Assembly (NCBI RefSeq): GCF_001425835.1 | Contig: NZ_LMDP01000005.1 | Coordinates: 124,001 to 188,000, forward strand | Origin: Afipia sp. Root123D2 | GTDB taxonomy: Bacteria; Pseudomonadota; Alphaproteobacteria; Rhizobiales; Xanthobacteraceae | DNA: 64,000 nucleotides | Reading direction: 5' to 3' | Part shown: piece after piece, positions 10,744 to 19,048 of the stretch | Layout: each line of letters begins with the position of its first letter | Position numbering within the stretch: the stretch's first letter is position 1 | The notes under the pieces: generated by a model | The model's database searches: none | Told to the model about the DNA's origin: nothing | What the model saw: the letters and a program-made list of their open reading frames with translations, nothing else | Made by a program: the position numbers and the translations under genes

Positions 10744-11590
10744 TCGTCGTTTCGATGCGCTGATCGGCGAGCTTTATCCGCTCGCCACGCAGGCCGCGCG
10801 GATCATCGCGCATTTAGCCGACAGCACGGATGCGATCGGCCGTTCGGATCGTGATCTATCATCTCGGTTGCGAGGCGTTTCGGCTGAGCACGTTGCCATC
10901 GTTCGTCGGGCGCTGATCGAGAATGGCCTTGCCACGCGGTCGAGCTTTGCCACCCGACTGCACTCAGAGCCTTCTGTGCTTGTTGCATTGGCTGAGCACC
11001 TCCAAGGCGTCGCCGCCTACCTTCGTGTCCATAAAGATCGGGACGAGGTCCGGTTGGTGCTCACGGAGCCCGGCTTGAAGAGTGCGCTTCGCCGGGCCAT
11101 CGATGACGCGCAAGCGCTCTGGCCGACTGTCTTTCAGACGACCGATGCGTTTTTCAACCTGGCGCGCGGTGCCAAGCAGGAATTGGTTGTCCTCTCCCCG
11201 TTTTTGGACCCTCAAGGAGTGGAGCTGTTGCTGGAGCTATTCACACTTTGCCGGCCCGAGGTACTCCGTCTTCTGATTTCAAGGCCCTTGGCAGAAGCGC
11301 AATGTGGGGACGCGTTCAATCCACGCGCTGCCGATTTCCGCCGCCTGAATGTATCAGTGATCGAATATGCGTTGCCTTCATCGCTGCCATCCGGTCGCGA
11401 GACGTTCCACGCGAAAGTCGTATTGGCCGATGATTCGGAATTCTACGTCGGCTCCAGCAATTTTATGGGTTCGGCGCTCGAACGGTCATTTGAGTGTGGC
11501 GTGTTCGTCCGAGGCGAGACAGCAAGGCAAATGCGGTCGGTTCTCCTCGCCGTTCGCGCGGTAGGTGTTCCGGTTCTCGACTATTTATGA
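10724..11590 (+). CDS. drmC: DISARM phospholipase D-family protein DrmC
   Basis: The C-terminal half carries a single PLD-type motif: HAK, then D, then GSSNFMGSALE (near residues 230-255). This fits the phospholipase D superfamily protein of DISARM. Only one HxK motif is present, so activity would require dimerisation or an incomplete second site. ATG 10724 was chosen; a TTG two codons upstream is also possible. Both lie inside the end of drmB, so translation is probably coupled. DrmC was reported as dispensable for protection in some DISARM systems. It is the last gene of the operon and converges with the SIR2 gene 53 bases away. Confidence 0.85.
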   Translation: MPELLNDRRFDALIGELYPLATQAARIIAHLADSTDAIGRSDRDLSSRLRGVSAEHVAIVRRALIENGLATRSSFATRLHSEPSVLVALAEHLQGVAAYLRVHKDRDEVRLVLTEPGLKSALRRAIDDAQALWPTVFQTTDAFFNLARGAKQELVVLSPFLDPQGVELLLELFTLCRPEVLRLLISRPLAEAQCGDAFNPRAADFRRLNVSVIEYALPSSLPSGRETFHAKVVLADDSEFYVGSSNFMGSALERSFECGVFVRGETARQMRSVLLAVRAVGVPVLDYL

Positions 11591-11643
11591 CGGCGTTGAC
11601 GGGGCCGAACAGCCGACCGACAACCCTTTCTCTCGGAACATCA

Positions 11644-12843
11644 TCAGGGCCCCCTTGGATTCAGGGCTTTACGAACCGCATCGTGCTGAGACGTCTCTTG
11701 GAGAAAGTGTTGGAATCCACCGGACCAGATCGCGGCCGTTTTGTCAGATGAGACGAGCCAGTCGCCGACCGTCGCCGGCGGCGGCACTCCGCTGCCGCCG
11801 ATATGGATACGCAGTGCGTGGAACATCTCGATCGATTTACGATCAGGTGGAGCATGCGGATCAAAGCCACCGTTCCACCAGTCAACAAATAGCAAAGGCG
11901 CAGGATTCGGTCTCGACCGAGCCTCCGCGAGCAAAGTATTAAGATGAAGATCTCCAAGGCCTGCCCCGACCACATAAATCACGTCTGCTTCCATGACATC
12001 GCGCGTGAGCGCGGCGTAGAAATATGGCAGCGGACGTTGCTGCAGTCGCGACAGCTTATCGAGGCCGGTCACAATCGGCGTCCGCAAGACTCCCGATCCG
12101 TCCATCCGGCGCAAGTCGCTGCCGAAGAAGTTCGCTGATTTACGCGCCTCCTTGGGATCATCAAACCATACTAGGTCGGCGAAAGGGCCAGCCGCGGGAT
12201 GGTGTGAATAGCTCATGTGCACCGAGCCGTGTAGGTAAAACAGGCTCGGATCGCTCCAGCGATCCCAGAACCCATCGACGTCGAACACTGTTTCTCTTGC
12301 GCCCTTCCGATCATAGCCGGTGTAGAGCGTTGGAAGGGCCTGGAGCGCGAAGTCATCGTAGTTTGTGGTGTAGAGACGTGGGATGCTTGCCGCCTCCAAA
12401 CCGGTCAGGAATGCTTTGAATGAATGGACCGGGCAAGCCGGTGCGGCACTCCGTGCTGCAACCTCGTCGTAAATGACCTCGGTCATCTTGCTGACCAAAG
12501 CTCGCAATCCGTCGTTGGTCGTCTTTGAGGTGTCCTTCAGAAATGGGACGAGGATAGGACGAAACTCGTCGACCGCGCCTGCATTGGGTCGCTGCAGGTA
12601 GATGAGTTCGTGTGCGCAATGATAGATTTGCTCAAAGTGAACGATTCCCGGATTGTGTAGGTAACGCTTCAGCCGGCGTTTGATTGTCTTGAAGGCCACG
12701 TCGCCTTTTTGGCTCTGCACCCATGGATCAGACATCACCGCCCCTTCGATGATGTCGGTGAATTTGATCGTTGCCGGGATGCCGTATTCGATCGATGCGC
12801 CTGCTCCCAAGATGATGAGCGCGCGTTCCTTAGCCTTCGACAT
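11644..12843 (-). CDS. SIR2-domain protein, probable defence effector
   Basis: This 399-aa protein has the nucleotide-binding GAGAS motif at residues 13-17, TTNYDD around 159-164 and LHGS with the likely catalytic His at 205. It ends with a second Rossmann-type segment (VIYVVGAGLGD). This is the SIR2-like fold used by bacterial antiphage proteins such as ThsA and the DSR proteins, which hydrolyse NAD+ on infection. The gene lies 30 bases downstream of the subtilisin-like protease gene on the same strand, so it is very likely the third gene of that operon. No other domain or transmembrane segment is evident. NADase activity is inferred from the family. Confidence 0.82.
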   Translation of the reverse strand: MSKAKERALIILGAGASIEYGIPATIKFTDIIEGAVMSDPWVQSQKGDVAFKTIKRRLKRYLHNPGIVHFEQIYHCAHELIYLQRPNAGAVDEFRPILVPFLKDTSKTTNDGLRALVSKMTEVIYDEVAARSAAPACPVHSFKAFLTGLEAASIPRLYTTNYDDFALQALPTLYTGYDRKGARETVFDVDGFWDRWSDPSLFYLHGSVHMSYSHHPAAGPFADLVWFDDPKEARKSANFFGSDLRRMDGSGVLRTPIVTGLDKLSRLQQRPLPYFYAALTRDVMEADVIYVVGAGLGDLHLNTLLAEARSRPNPAPLLFVDWWNGGFDPHAPPDRKSIEMFHALRIHIGGSGVPPPATVGDWLVSSDKTAAIWSGGFQHFLQETSQHDAVRKALNPRGP

Positions 12844-12873
12844 GCATTGTACTCGTGTAGTCCACTTCGAATG

Positions 12874-15348
12874 TCATGTCTCGACCGCGGTCTGGACGGT
12901 GAGCGATGTTTCGACCGGCGTGAAGATATCGACGTTGATGCCTGGTGTTCGAATGGTCACGACTAAAGCGTATCGCGCCAGCGCGTCGAAGCGTTCTAGA
13001 TAGGGCTTTTCCTTCCACCAGCCGCCGACAGGAAACACGCCGACCGCGTCGCGCTCGGCCAGGTCGGCTGCGCTCCCGGACCAGAAATCGGCATGGAGAG
13101 ATCCGCGATCGCGGAACGTGCCCAGGAGCCAGTCCTCGCCGCCGCCGCCTGGCGCACCCTCTTCTTCATCCCGAGCGGCTTGATTGATGCGGGCTCGGAA
13201 TTCGTCGACGCTTTCGGTCGCCAGCTTCATCCGAAAACGCAAGCCGTGCGAAGCGTATCGGTGCCGGCGTGTCCAACCGCGCTCGCCGGGATTGGGCTCG
13301 ATGAAATATGACAGTGTCACGCGCAGCTCAACCTGCGCATCTCCAAGACCCGCAAGTTCGTCTTTCGGCCACGGCAACCGGTGCAACTTCATGTCGCGCG
13401 TCTTCGCCGCGGCCGTGCCCTCGCGCTGGAAGGGCTGCAATTCATCCTCGACGATCAAGGTCAGATCGTTGCGCGTCGACAGCAATGCCCGCCCGAGATC
13501 AGGTACGCCGTAGCCGTAGCGACGGACGAGGGACTGGATCTGCGTCTTCGCTCCGTGACAGGCATCGATCCGCGCCCGCATCGCTGGACTCCACTCGGCC
13601 GAATGCACAATCAGGGCACGGATTGTTTCAGGCCAGAAATTCGGCCGCGCCGCCAGGATTGCGCCGGCCATGCCGGCAGCGTAAGCGGTTGCGGCGCTGG
13701 TGTCGCCGATCGTCGTGAAGTGGCGGTTCTCCGGGCGGAAATAGGTGGTCAGGATTTGAAGGTCGTCGATCGGCTCTCCTGGCGAGGCGCCGTCATGGGC
13801 GAGATTGCCGCCTTCGAAAACGACATCCGGCTTGACCGGCCATTGCCGATCCCAAGTCACCGACGTTCGGCTGCGTGGCGACAGCTCACCGGCCGGCGCG
13901 ACCGGCGCGTATCCGACGAAGTCCGGATCAATGATGTCGACCCTGTCGGTGAAGGCGCCGACCGTCAATGCGTTCCAAGCCTGCGCCGGATCGTCAACCG
14001 GTTCGAGGTCGTTTTTCGTCAAATGATCCGCGGGCGTCAGCTCGTCCGCAATATTGCCCGCCGACAGGATGATCAGGCGGCGGATTGCTTCCTCGAAACA
14101 CAATTGGTCGACAGCCGCCGACCACGACGTCGGCCGTCCGCGCGCCGGGTTCGCGCTCGTGACGGCCATCGCAATCACCCGCCGCCGCTGCGGGGCCTGA
14201 ATCTCAGCGCGCGCGATGGCTTCGCCTGTGATCGCCCCGTAGAGCTCGGGATCATTCGCCGGTCCCGACGTCGGCGGCAGGATGCGTACGCTCTCGAGGC
14301 GATACGCCGGCGCTATCGGATCGCTCCCTGCGAGCACCGGGACGAGATCGCCGTAGAGGCTGACACCTGCCATGCGCGTGCCGTGGCCTTGCCAGGCTGG
14401 CGTGTCGTCTGCGCCCCATGTTGGGTTGATCGTGTGCCAGTCGGCTTCTGCGAGTGACGGTTCGATCAGCGGGTGGGTGCGGCGCACCCCGCTGTCGAGC
14501 AGACACACTGCGACGCTCTCTTCCGCGGGTGCCGCAAGCCGAGCGAGCAACTCGTCGCTCCACGCTCTCTGCTCCGCGCCGCCAAGCCCCATGAAGAATG
14601 CGGGGGTGTCCTTTGCTCGGCGCAGTTCGGCAACGACGTCGCTGTGGGCCACGAGTCGATCGAGCGCCGCGGCATCCGACAACGCCAATACCACCTCGCG
14701 CTCCGGAAAGCGTACGGCGTGAGCCCGGAGCGTGATGTTCAGGGCCTGCGCCACGCGCTCGAAATTTTCTCGGTACCCGTCGCGCAGCCACACCTCCCAC
14801 CACACACGCTCATTTGCTTGGTTGGGAAAAAGGCGTTCTTCGTCGGTGAACAGCGAGCGCGCCGTTGCTAGGCGAACAGTGTCGATGCGCGAGACCAGCG
14901 GTTCGTTTCGGGGGCGCCCTGACTGCGTGTCCGTCGTGCGATAGGCTTCGATTTTGCGAAGGTAGAAGTTTTCAGCGCGCGCGGGCACGAACACCGATGC
15001 GCGCAATGGATCGCCTGGCTGTTCCGGTTCGCGCACGGCGACGACTTCCATATGCTGCCGGCGGTCAGCCAAGAGATCGAGGCCTGCGCGCTCTGAACCG
15101 GGCAACTGAATCTCGAGATAGAAGCCGGGCGTGCCGACAGCGACGCCTGCGTCTCGCTCCGCCATTTGGTGGCGGGCGGCATCGAGCGCCTGTCCAACGG
15201 TTTGAGCGAGCGCGTGTGCATGGGCCGCGCGCTCGCGATCGGGCAGCGCTGGGGGTGTAATGATTTGGTTCGGCCGCCGGTAGGCCTCCCGCACACCGTT
15301 GTTGCGCAGAAGGAGGTGCGGCCGATCGCGCGGAAAATCGTCTGCCAT
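12874..15348 (-). CDS. ietS: Subtilisin-like serine protease (S8), IetS-like
   Basis: This 824-aa intracellular subtilase has the complete triad: Asp285 in LLDSGV, His322 in GHGTRMAG, Ser551 in GDTSAA, and the oxyanion Asn432 in SAGN. About 280 residues precede the catalytic domain, and about 220 follow it, ending in a beta-rich region. There is no signal peptide. It begins 10 bases after the AAA ATPase gene. The AAA ATPase plus S8 protease pair corresponds to the IetAS antiphage system described by Gao and colleagues in 2020. The role inferred is ATPase-gated proteolysis of a host or phage protein. The domain call is very strong. The system label rests on gene pairing and size. Confidence 0.85.
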   Translation of the reverse strand: MADDFPRDRPHLLLRNNGVREAYRRPNQIITPPALPDRERAAHAHALAQTVGQALDAARHQMAERDAGVAVGTPGFYLEIQLPGSERAGLDLLADRRQHMEVVAVREPEQPGDPLRASVFVPARAENFYLRKIEAYRTTDTQSGRPRNEPLVSRIDTVRLATARSLFTDEERLFPNQANERVWWEVWLRDGYRENFERVAQALNITLRAHAVRFPEREVVLALSDAAALDRLVAHSDVVAELRRAKDTPAFFMGLGGAEQRAWSDELLARLAAPAEESVAVCLLDSGVRRTHPLIEPSLAEADWHTINPTWGADDTPAWQGHGTRMAGVSLYGDLVPVLAGSDPIAPAYRLESVRILPPTSGPANDPELYGAITGEAIARAEIQAPQRRRVIAMAVTSANPARGRPTSWSAAVDQLCFEEAIRRLIILSAGNIADELTPADHLTKNDLEPVDDPAQAWNALTVGAFTDRVDIIDPDFVGYAPVAPAGELSPRSRTSVTWDRQWPVKPDVVFEGGNLAHDGASPGEPIDDLQILTTYFRPENRHFTTIGDTSAATAYAAGMAGAILAARPNFWPETIRALIVHSAEWSPAMRARIDACHGAKTQIQSLVRRYGYGVPDLGRALLSTRNDLTLIVEDELQPFQREGTAAAKTRDMKLHRLPWPKDELAGLGDAQVELRVTLSYFIEPNPGERGWTRRHRYASHGLRFRMKLATESVDEFRARINQAARDEEEGAPGGGGEDWLLGTFRDRGSLHADFWSGSAADLAERDAVGVFPVGGWWKEKPYLERFDALARYALVVTIRTPGINVDIFTPVETSLTVQTAVET

Positions 15349-15358
15349 GTGCGCGCTG

Positions 15359-16345
15359 CTAGCCCGTCAACGAGGCGCGCCGACGCTCCGTTAACGCTTC
15401 TTGCAGCGTTTCCGATGTGATCCGCTTGCCGTTTCGCAAAAGAGTGGACTTTGCTGCATCGTCGGCGGCCCGAACGATCTCTGCCTGCGACAGGTCGACC
15501 GCCTGTTGTGCGGCCTCCGTCCAGGAGAGTCCGCGGGTGTCGAAGCGGCCGAGCCTCGCCCTCAGCAGCGCTTCGGCCAAGCCGGCGTTCGGCACGGCAT
15601 ACTCGATCACGTCGTCGAAGCGTCGAAACAGCGCCTTGTCCAAGAGCTCGGGGTGGTTGGTCGCGGCAATGACAAGACCATGGCTTTCGTCCTGTTCCAG
15701 AAACTGCAGAAACGAGTTCAACACACGGCGGATCTCGCCGACGTCCTGTCGTTCGCTGCGTCGCGCGCCAATCGCGTCGAACTCGTCAAAGAAATAGACC
15801 CCGCGGGTCGCCTGCATGGCGTCGAACACCAAACGCAGTTTGGCGGCGGTCTCGCCCATGAACTTCGTGATCAGTCCATCGAGCACGATCGTGAACAAGG
15901 GCAGATGCAACTCGCCCGCCAGCACGGCAGCGGTCATTGTCTTGCCCGAACCGGGCGGGCCGACCAGCAGCAGCTTGCGCCGCGGGTGAAGGCCATGATC
16001 GCGCAGGTTCTGCTGTTGGCGCTGTTCGCTCAGCACACGGCCGAGGCGGACGCGGAGCGCCTCCGGCAGAATCATGTCCCCAAGCCGGAGGTCCGGATAG
16101 CGCGCATTCAGGAGTACGGCGAGTTCCCCTTTGGGTTGGACCAGCGGAACAGGTCGCGCCTCCCGCCCGATCGCTGGTTCTTTCGTTTTCGCCGCATCCA
16201 CCAATTCCTTGAGCTCCTGGGCCAGCTTGCCGTGACCTTGCCGGGCTTCGTGCGCGGCAAGTTGCATCGCGGTGGCGAGGAAACGGTCCTTGTCACCGTC
16301 GATGTGGCTCTTCAGCAAGGTCACGATGTGGCGGGCGGTGGTCAT
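15359..16345 (-). CDS. ietA: AAA ATPase, IetA-like
   Basis: This 328-aa protein has a single AAA domain after a ~90-residue helical N-terminus. Walker A GPPGSGKT is at residues 129-136, Walker B FFDEFD at 185-190, sensor-1 Asn at 230 and arginine-finger candidates at 241-242. The fold is of the FtsH/spastin-like class, which forms hexamers. It is the first gene of the ATPase-protease-SIR2 operon and probably senses infection or unfolds substrates for the protease. The ATG is preceded by GAAGAG-type purines. A 13-base palindrome lies 23 bases upstream of the ATG, at 16368-16380. Confidence 0.84.
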   Translation of the reverse strand: MTTARHIVTLLKSHIDGDKDRFLATAMQLAAHEARQGHGKLAQELKELVDAAKTKEPAIGREARPVPLVQPKGELAVLLNARYPDLRLGDMILPEALRVRLGRVLSEQRQQQNLRDHGLHPRRKLLLVGPPGSGKTMTAAVLAGELHLPLFTIVLDGLITKFMGETAAKLRLVFDAMQATRGVYFFDEFDAIGARRSERQDVGEIRRVLNSFLQFLEQDESHGLVIAATNHPELLDKALFRRFDDVIEYAVPNAGLAEALLRARLGRFDTRGLSWTEAAQQAVDLSQAEIVRAADDAAKSTLLRNGKRITSETLQEALTERRRASLTG

Positions 16346-16367
16346 CGTCGTTTCTCTTCGGCTCTCC

Positions 16368-16380
16368 GTGCGCAGCGCAC
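16368..16380. promoter_or_regulatory. Palindrome upstream of the ietAS-SIR2 operon
   Basis: The sequence GTGCGC-A-GCGCAC is a perfect 6-base inverted repeat with a one-base centre, in the leader of the ATPase gene. It could be an operator or a leader hairpin. Nothing in the operon is an obvious DNA-binding protein that would use it. Confidence 0.35.
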
Positions 16381-16457
16381 GAAACGTTAACTTTTCGATT
16401 GTGATTTGTATCGCGGAATCGTGTCTTTTCCCTTGTCACTTCCGTCCGGTCGCGATC

Positions 16458-17612
16458 TCATAGAATTCCCCACGCCCGGTAACGCCCTCGCCCCGTCGCC
16501 TCCCGCAGTCCGAGCTCGGCGACGAGGTCTTGCGCCGCGCGCGGCGTGATTTTCAATTCTTCCGCGATCATGCCGGCCGAGACGATCGGCCGGGTCAGGA
16601 CGTAGTCGAGCAACGCCGGCAATCGGGAGGTGGAGCGGCGGCCGGCGAGCTTGCGGGCGAGCAGCGTGCGGGCGGTCTGCCAGCGATCGTGAGCCTTCAG
16701 CCCGGTGTCGGCCGCCGCGGCGATTGCCTCGAGCTGCACGGCAAGCCGGGAGGCCGCGTCGCGCGGCCGCCGCCGCTCGCGCGGGATCGCTTTGAGCCCG
16801 TCATGGAGACAAGGCAGATGCCAACGCGTCTTGCCGCGCTGGCGCAACAGCGCGGCGGCGAGCAGCCTTCCGAGCCATGGCGTGTGCTGCAGCGGCTCGA
16901 TCGCGGCCCAGGCGTCGGCGGCGATCGCCGCCGCGAGAGCCGGAGGAAGGCTGCGCGTCTGACCGACGACGGCGCGCCAGTCATCGAGCCGTTCGTCCTC
17001 GTCCCAATCGAGGTCGTAGACCAGCGGGTCGCGCTCGGGCGCTCGCTTCGCCTGGCTGGCGATCTCGCCGGCGAGGGTCTGGTCGGTTTTGGCGATCGCG
17101 GCGTCGAGCGCTGCATAAGCGTCAGCCAGCCGATCGTCGGGCGCTGCCACCTCGAGCGACACATCCAGTTCAGCCTCACCATCGGCATCGTCTGGATCGG
17201 CCTTCACTCCGCTTTCCCCCTTTCGGCTGCCATCTTCTTCTTCCCGGTCGCCCTGACCGCCCCGGCCCCGCAGTCCGGCGAGCCCGGCGGCCGACAGCGC
17301 CCAATCCGGCTTGGCGTCGGCGATGCGCCGTCGCGCGCGCAATACGGCATGTGCGCGGGTCAGCTCGTGGGTCGGCGCGCGGACGTCCATGCCGGCGTCG
17401 TGGAGAACGAGATCCTCGAGGTGGACGAGCTCGCCCTCGAGCCACAGAGTGGCGCAGGCATCGGTGAAGTGAGTCCGCGCGGCCCAGCCGGCGCGGATCG
17501 GGCTTTTGGCGAGACGCTCGTCGAGGCGCGCGACCGCGTCTTCGGCGGCCGCCAGCGGCCCGGCGATCTGGCTCCAGGGCAGCGGATCGGGGATTTGATA
17601 GCCAGTTGGCAA
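16458..17612 (-). CDS. RHE_PE00001-like protein (DUF1612 with C-terminal HTH)
   Basis: This 384-aa protein matches from memory the RHE_PE00001 family, which combines a DUF1612 domain with a C-terminal winged HTH (here around residues 335-380, AEELKITPRAAQDLVAELG). Members commonly lie near repABC loci of rhizobial plasmids, and their function is unknown. The N-terminal block with WLEGELVHLEDLVLHDAGMD and HELTRAHAVLRARRRI is the recognisable core. The middle is acidic and low in complexity. The only usable in-frame start is TTG 17612, because a stop lies 10 codons upstream. The HTH suggests it binds DNA. A perfect inverted repeat lies about 90 bases upstream. Confidence 0.7.
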   Translation of the reverse strand: MPTGYQIPDPLPWSQIAGPLAAAEDAVARLDERLAKSPIRAGWAARTHFTDACATLWLEGELVHLEDLVLHDAGMDVRAPTHELTRAHAVLRARRRIADAKPDWALSAAGLAGLRGRGGQGDREEEDGSRKGESGVKADPDDADGEAELDVSLEVAAPDDRLADAYAALDAAIAKTDQTLAGEIASQAKRAPERDPLVYDLDWDEDERLDDWRAVVGQTRSLPPALAAAIAADAWAAIEPLQHTPWLGRLLAAALLRQRGKTRWHLPCLHDGLKAIPRERRRPRDAASRLAVQLEAIAAAADTGLKAHDRWQTARTLLARKLAGRRSTSRLPALLDYVLTRPIVSAGMIAEELKITPRAAQDLVAELGLREATGRGRYRAWGIL

Positions 17613-17701
17613 GGCTTTGATAACCCTAACAGGAATCGATTAAACGGAAGCTATCACGCCTTTCACTTCCGTCATAGCGATGCCTTTTCGCGCACCCCTC
17701 T

Positions 17702-17732
17702 CACTATCGATAACTAGCCCTTATCGATAGTG
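17702..17732. repeat. Perfect 12-bp inverted repeat with 7-bp spacer
   Basis: CACTATCGATAA is followed by CTAGCCC and then its exact reverse complement TTATCGATAGTG. It lies between the RHE_PE00001-like gene and the small hypothetical gene, both on the minus strand. The size and symmetry suit a binding site for an HTH dimer or recombinase. The rest of 17613-17914 shows nothing else. Confidence 0.7.
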
Positions 17733-17914
17733 TTGGACGGCACGGCGCAAATCAGCGATTCTGAGCGCCCGCAGCCGGGAAAATCATCCCCCGCCGGGCC
17801 TGCCGACGAGAGAAGGCATCCCGTGCCAGCGCCCTCCCTTCTTCCGGAAGAGACTGTCCCCTACCCTCCCGGTCGATTTCGGCGCCGGCTATTTGCCTGT
17901 GGGCGCGATCGCGG

Positions 17915-18214
17915 TCAGGAATCGTCGAACAGGCTGTCGCGAAAGGCCTTGTCGGCCGGCCGACCCTCAGTCTTCCCGCCGCGCTGTCCGAGTTCTCGGC
18001 CGAAGCGCACGCCCTGCTCGACCAGGGAGGCCGGCTCCGGCTCAAGCTCGGCATCGAGGTGCTCAAAGCCGGGCGTTATCTCCGAGACCTTGATCGCGGC
18101 AATGTCCTCCTCAGTCAGATCGACGGTCCGAACGGCCCGACGATCGAGCCTGGTCGCACTGGCTTCGTCGGCCGGCGCCGGCCGCGGCTGGTTTTGTTTC
18201 GCGTGACCGCCCAT
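17915..18214 (-). CDS. Small hypothetical protein (99 aa)
   Basis: The reading frame is open from 18337, but the plausible start is ATG 18214 (MGGHAKQNQ). The segment AVRTVDLTEEDIAAIKVSEITPGFEHLDAELE is acidic and helical and looks genuinely coding. No known domain is recognised. It diverges from the phd/vapC operon, so the two promoters share the ~120-base gap. It may be a small antitoxin-like or accessory protein of the plasmid maintenance region, but this is a guess. Confidence 0.45.
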   Translation of the reverse strand: MGGHAKQNQPRPAPADEASATRLDRRAVRTVDLTEEDIAAIKVSEITPGFEHLDAELEPEPASLVEQGVRFGRELGQRGGKTEGRPADKAFRDSLFDDS

Positions 18215-18274
18215 GACGCTTCCGTCCGTTCGCCCCGATACTAGCGCAAGGGTGTCTTTCCCGCACGGTGGCCG

Positions 18275-18335
18275 TTGAAAGTCGGCGCGATCTTCCTTAT
18301 AGTCACGATGGTCATTATGGTCATAGGAGCGGATC
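18275..18335 (+). promoter_or_regulatory. Promoter and possible autoregulatory operator of phd-vapC
   Basis: TTGAAA at 18275-18280 and TATAGT at 18298-18303 are separated by exactly 17 bases. Just downstream, ATGGTCAT occurs twice in tandem (18308-18315 and 18317-18324) before the AGGAGC ribosome binding site. Antitoxins of the Phd family usually repress their own promoter at such repeats. Confidence 0.6.
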
Positions 18336-18614
18336 ATGACAGCCCCCCGAAAAACCCAGACCCTCGAATCGGATCATTGGACCGTCGCCGGCGCCAAGGC
18401 GCGCCTCTCCGAGGTGATCGAGCGCGCCCAAAGCGGCCCGCAGATCATCACCCGCCACGGCAAGCCGAGCGTCGTCATCGTCTCGGCCGAGGAATGGGCG
18501 CGCAAGACCGTCCGCAAGGGCACGCTGGCCGAGTTCCTGATGGCCTCGCCCCTGCGCGACGCCGATCTCGACCTCGATCGGGCCCGCGACCAACCGCGCG
18601 ACCTCGATCTATGA
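18336..18614 (+). CDS. Phd/YefM-family antitoxin
   Basis: This 92-aa protein has the Phd-type N-terminal DNA-binding fold (WTVAGAKARLSEVIERAQSGPQIITRHGKPSVVIVSAEEW), followed by a toxin-neutralising tail rich in Asp and Leu. It neutralises the downstream PIN-domain RNase and probably represses the operon. The stop overlaps the toxin start as ATGA, typical of type II pairs in which the antitoxin is made first. Confidence 0.88.
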   Translation: MTAPRKTQTLESDHWTVAGAKARLSEVIERAQSGPQIITRHGKPSVVIVSAEEWARKTVRKGTLAEFLMASPLRDADLDLDRARDQPRDLDL

Positions 18615-19048
18615 ACGTCCTGCTCGACACCAATGTTCTCTCGGAGGTGCGCCGGCCGACGCCGGACCCCAAGGTGCTCGCCTGGCTCGATACGGTCGAC
18701 GAGGACCGGGCCTTCATCAGCGTGGCGTCGATCGCCGAGCTCCGGCGCGGCATCGCCCTGATGGACGATGGCCGCCGTCGTGAGGCGCTGAGCGTCTGGC
18801 TCGCGGAGGATCTGCCGGCGCGCTTCGCCGGTCGGATCCTGCCGATCGATCCCGCGATCGCCGAACGCTGGGGCGACCTGATGGCGCAAGCCCGCCAGAG
18901 CGGCTTTGCGCTCTCGGTCATGGACGGGTTTTTTGCGGCCACGGCACTGGACCGCGAGCTGGTGCTCGCGACCCGCAATACCAAGGATTTTGCGGCGCTG
19001 GGCGTGCCGCTGTTGAACCCCTGGACCGATAAAGGTGCGCCGGCATGA
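18611..19048 (+). CDS. vapC: VapC-type PIN-domain toxin
   Basis: This 145-aa PIN-domain ribonuclease has the acidic metal-binding residues in order: Asp in LLDTNVLSE (residue 6), Glu in SIAELRRG, Asp in VMDGFFAATA and Asp in TRNTKDF. VapC toxins cleave RNA when the labile antitoxin is lost, which stabilises the plasmid. Both ends overlap neighbours by 4 bases (antitoxin and the next gene), so the four genes from phd to the recombinase appear to be one transcription unit. Confidence 0.9.
   Translation: MNVLLDTNVLSEVRRPTPDPKVLAWLDTVDEDRAFISVASIAELRRGIALMDDGRRREALSVWLAEDLPARFAGRILPIDPAIAERWGDLMAQARQSGFALSVMDGFFAATALDRELVLATRNTKDFAALGVPLLNPWTDKGAPA

Noticed and set aside
13381-14457. Long open frame on the + strand opposite the protease gene
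   Set aside because: Arginine-rich translation without family features, and it lies fully inside the protease gene with intact catalytic motifs; it is a high-GC shadow.
16530-17717. 395-codon open frame on + opposite the RHE_PE00001-like gene
   Set aside because: The opposite strand has the recognisable domain and HTH; this frame is a shadow.
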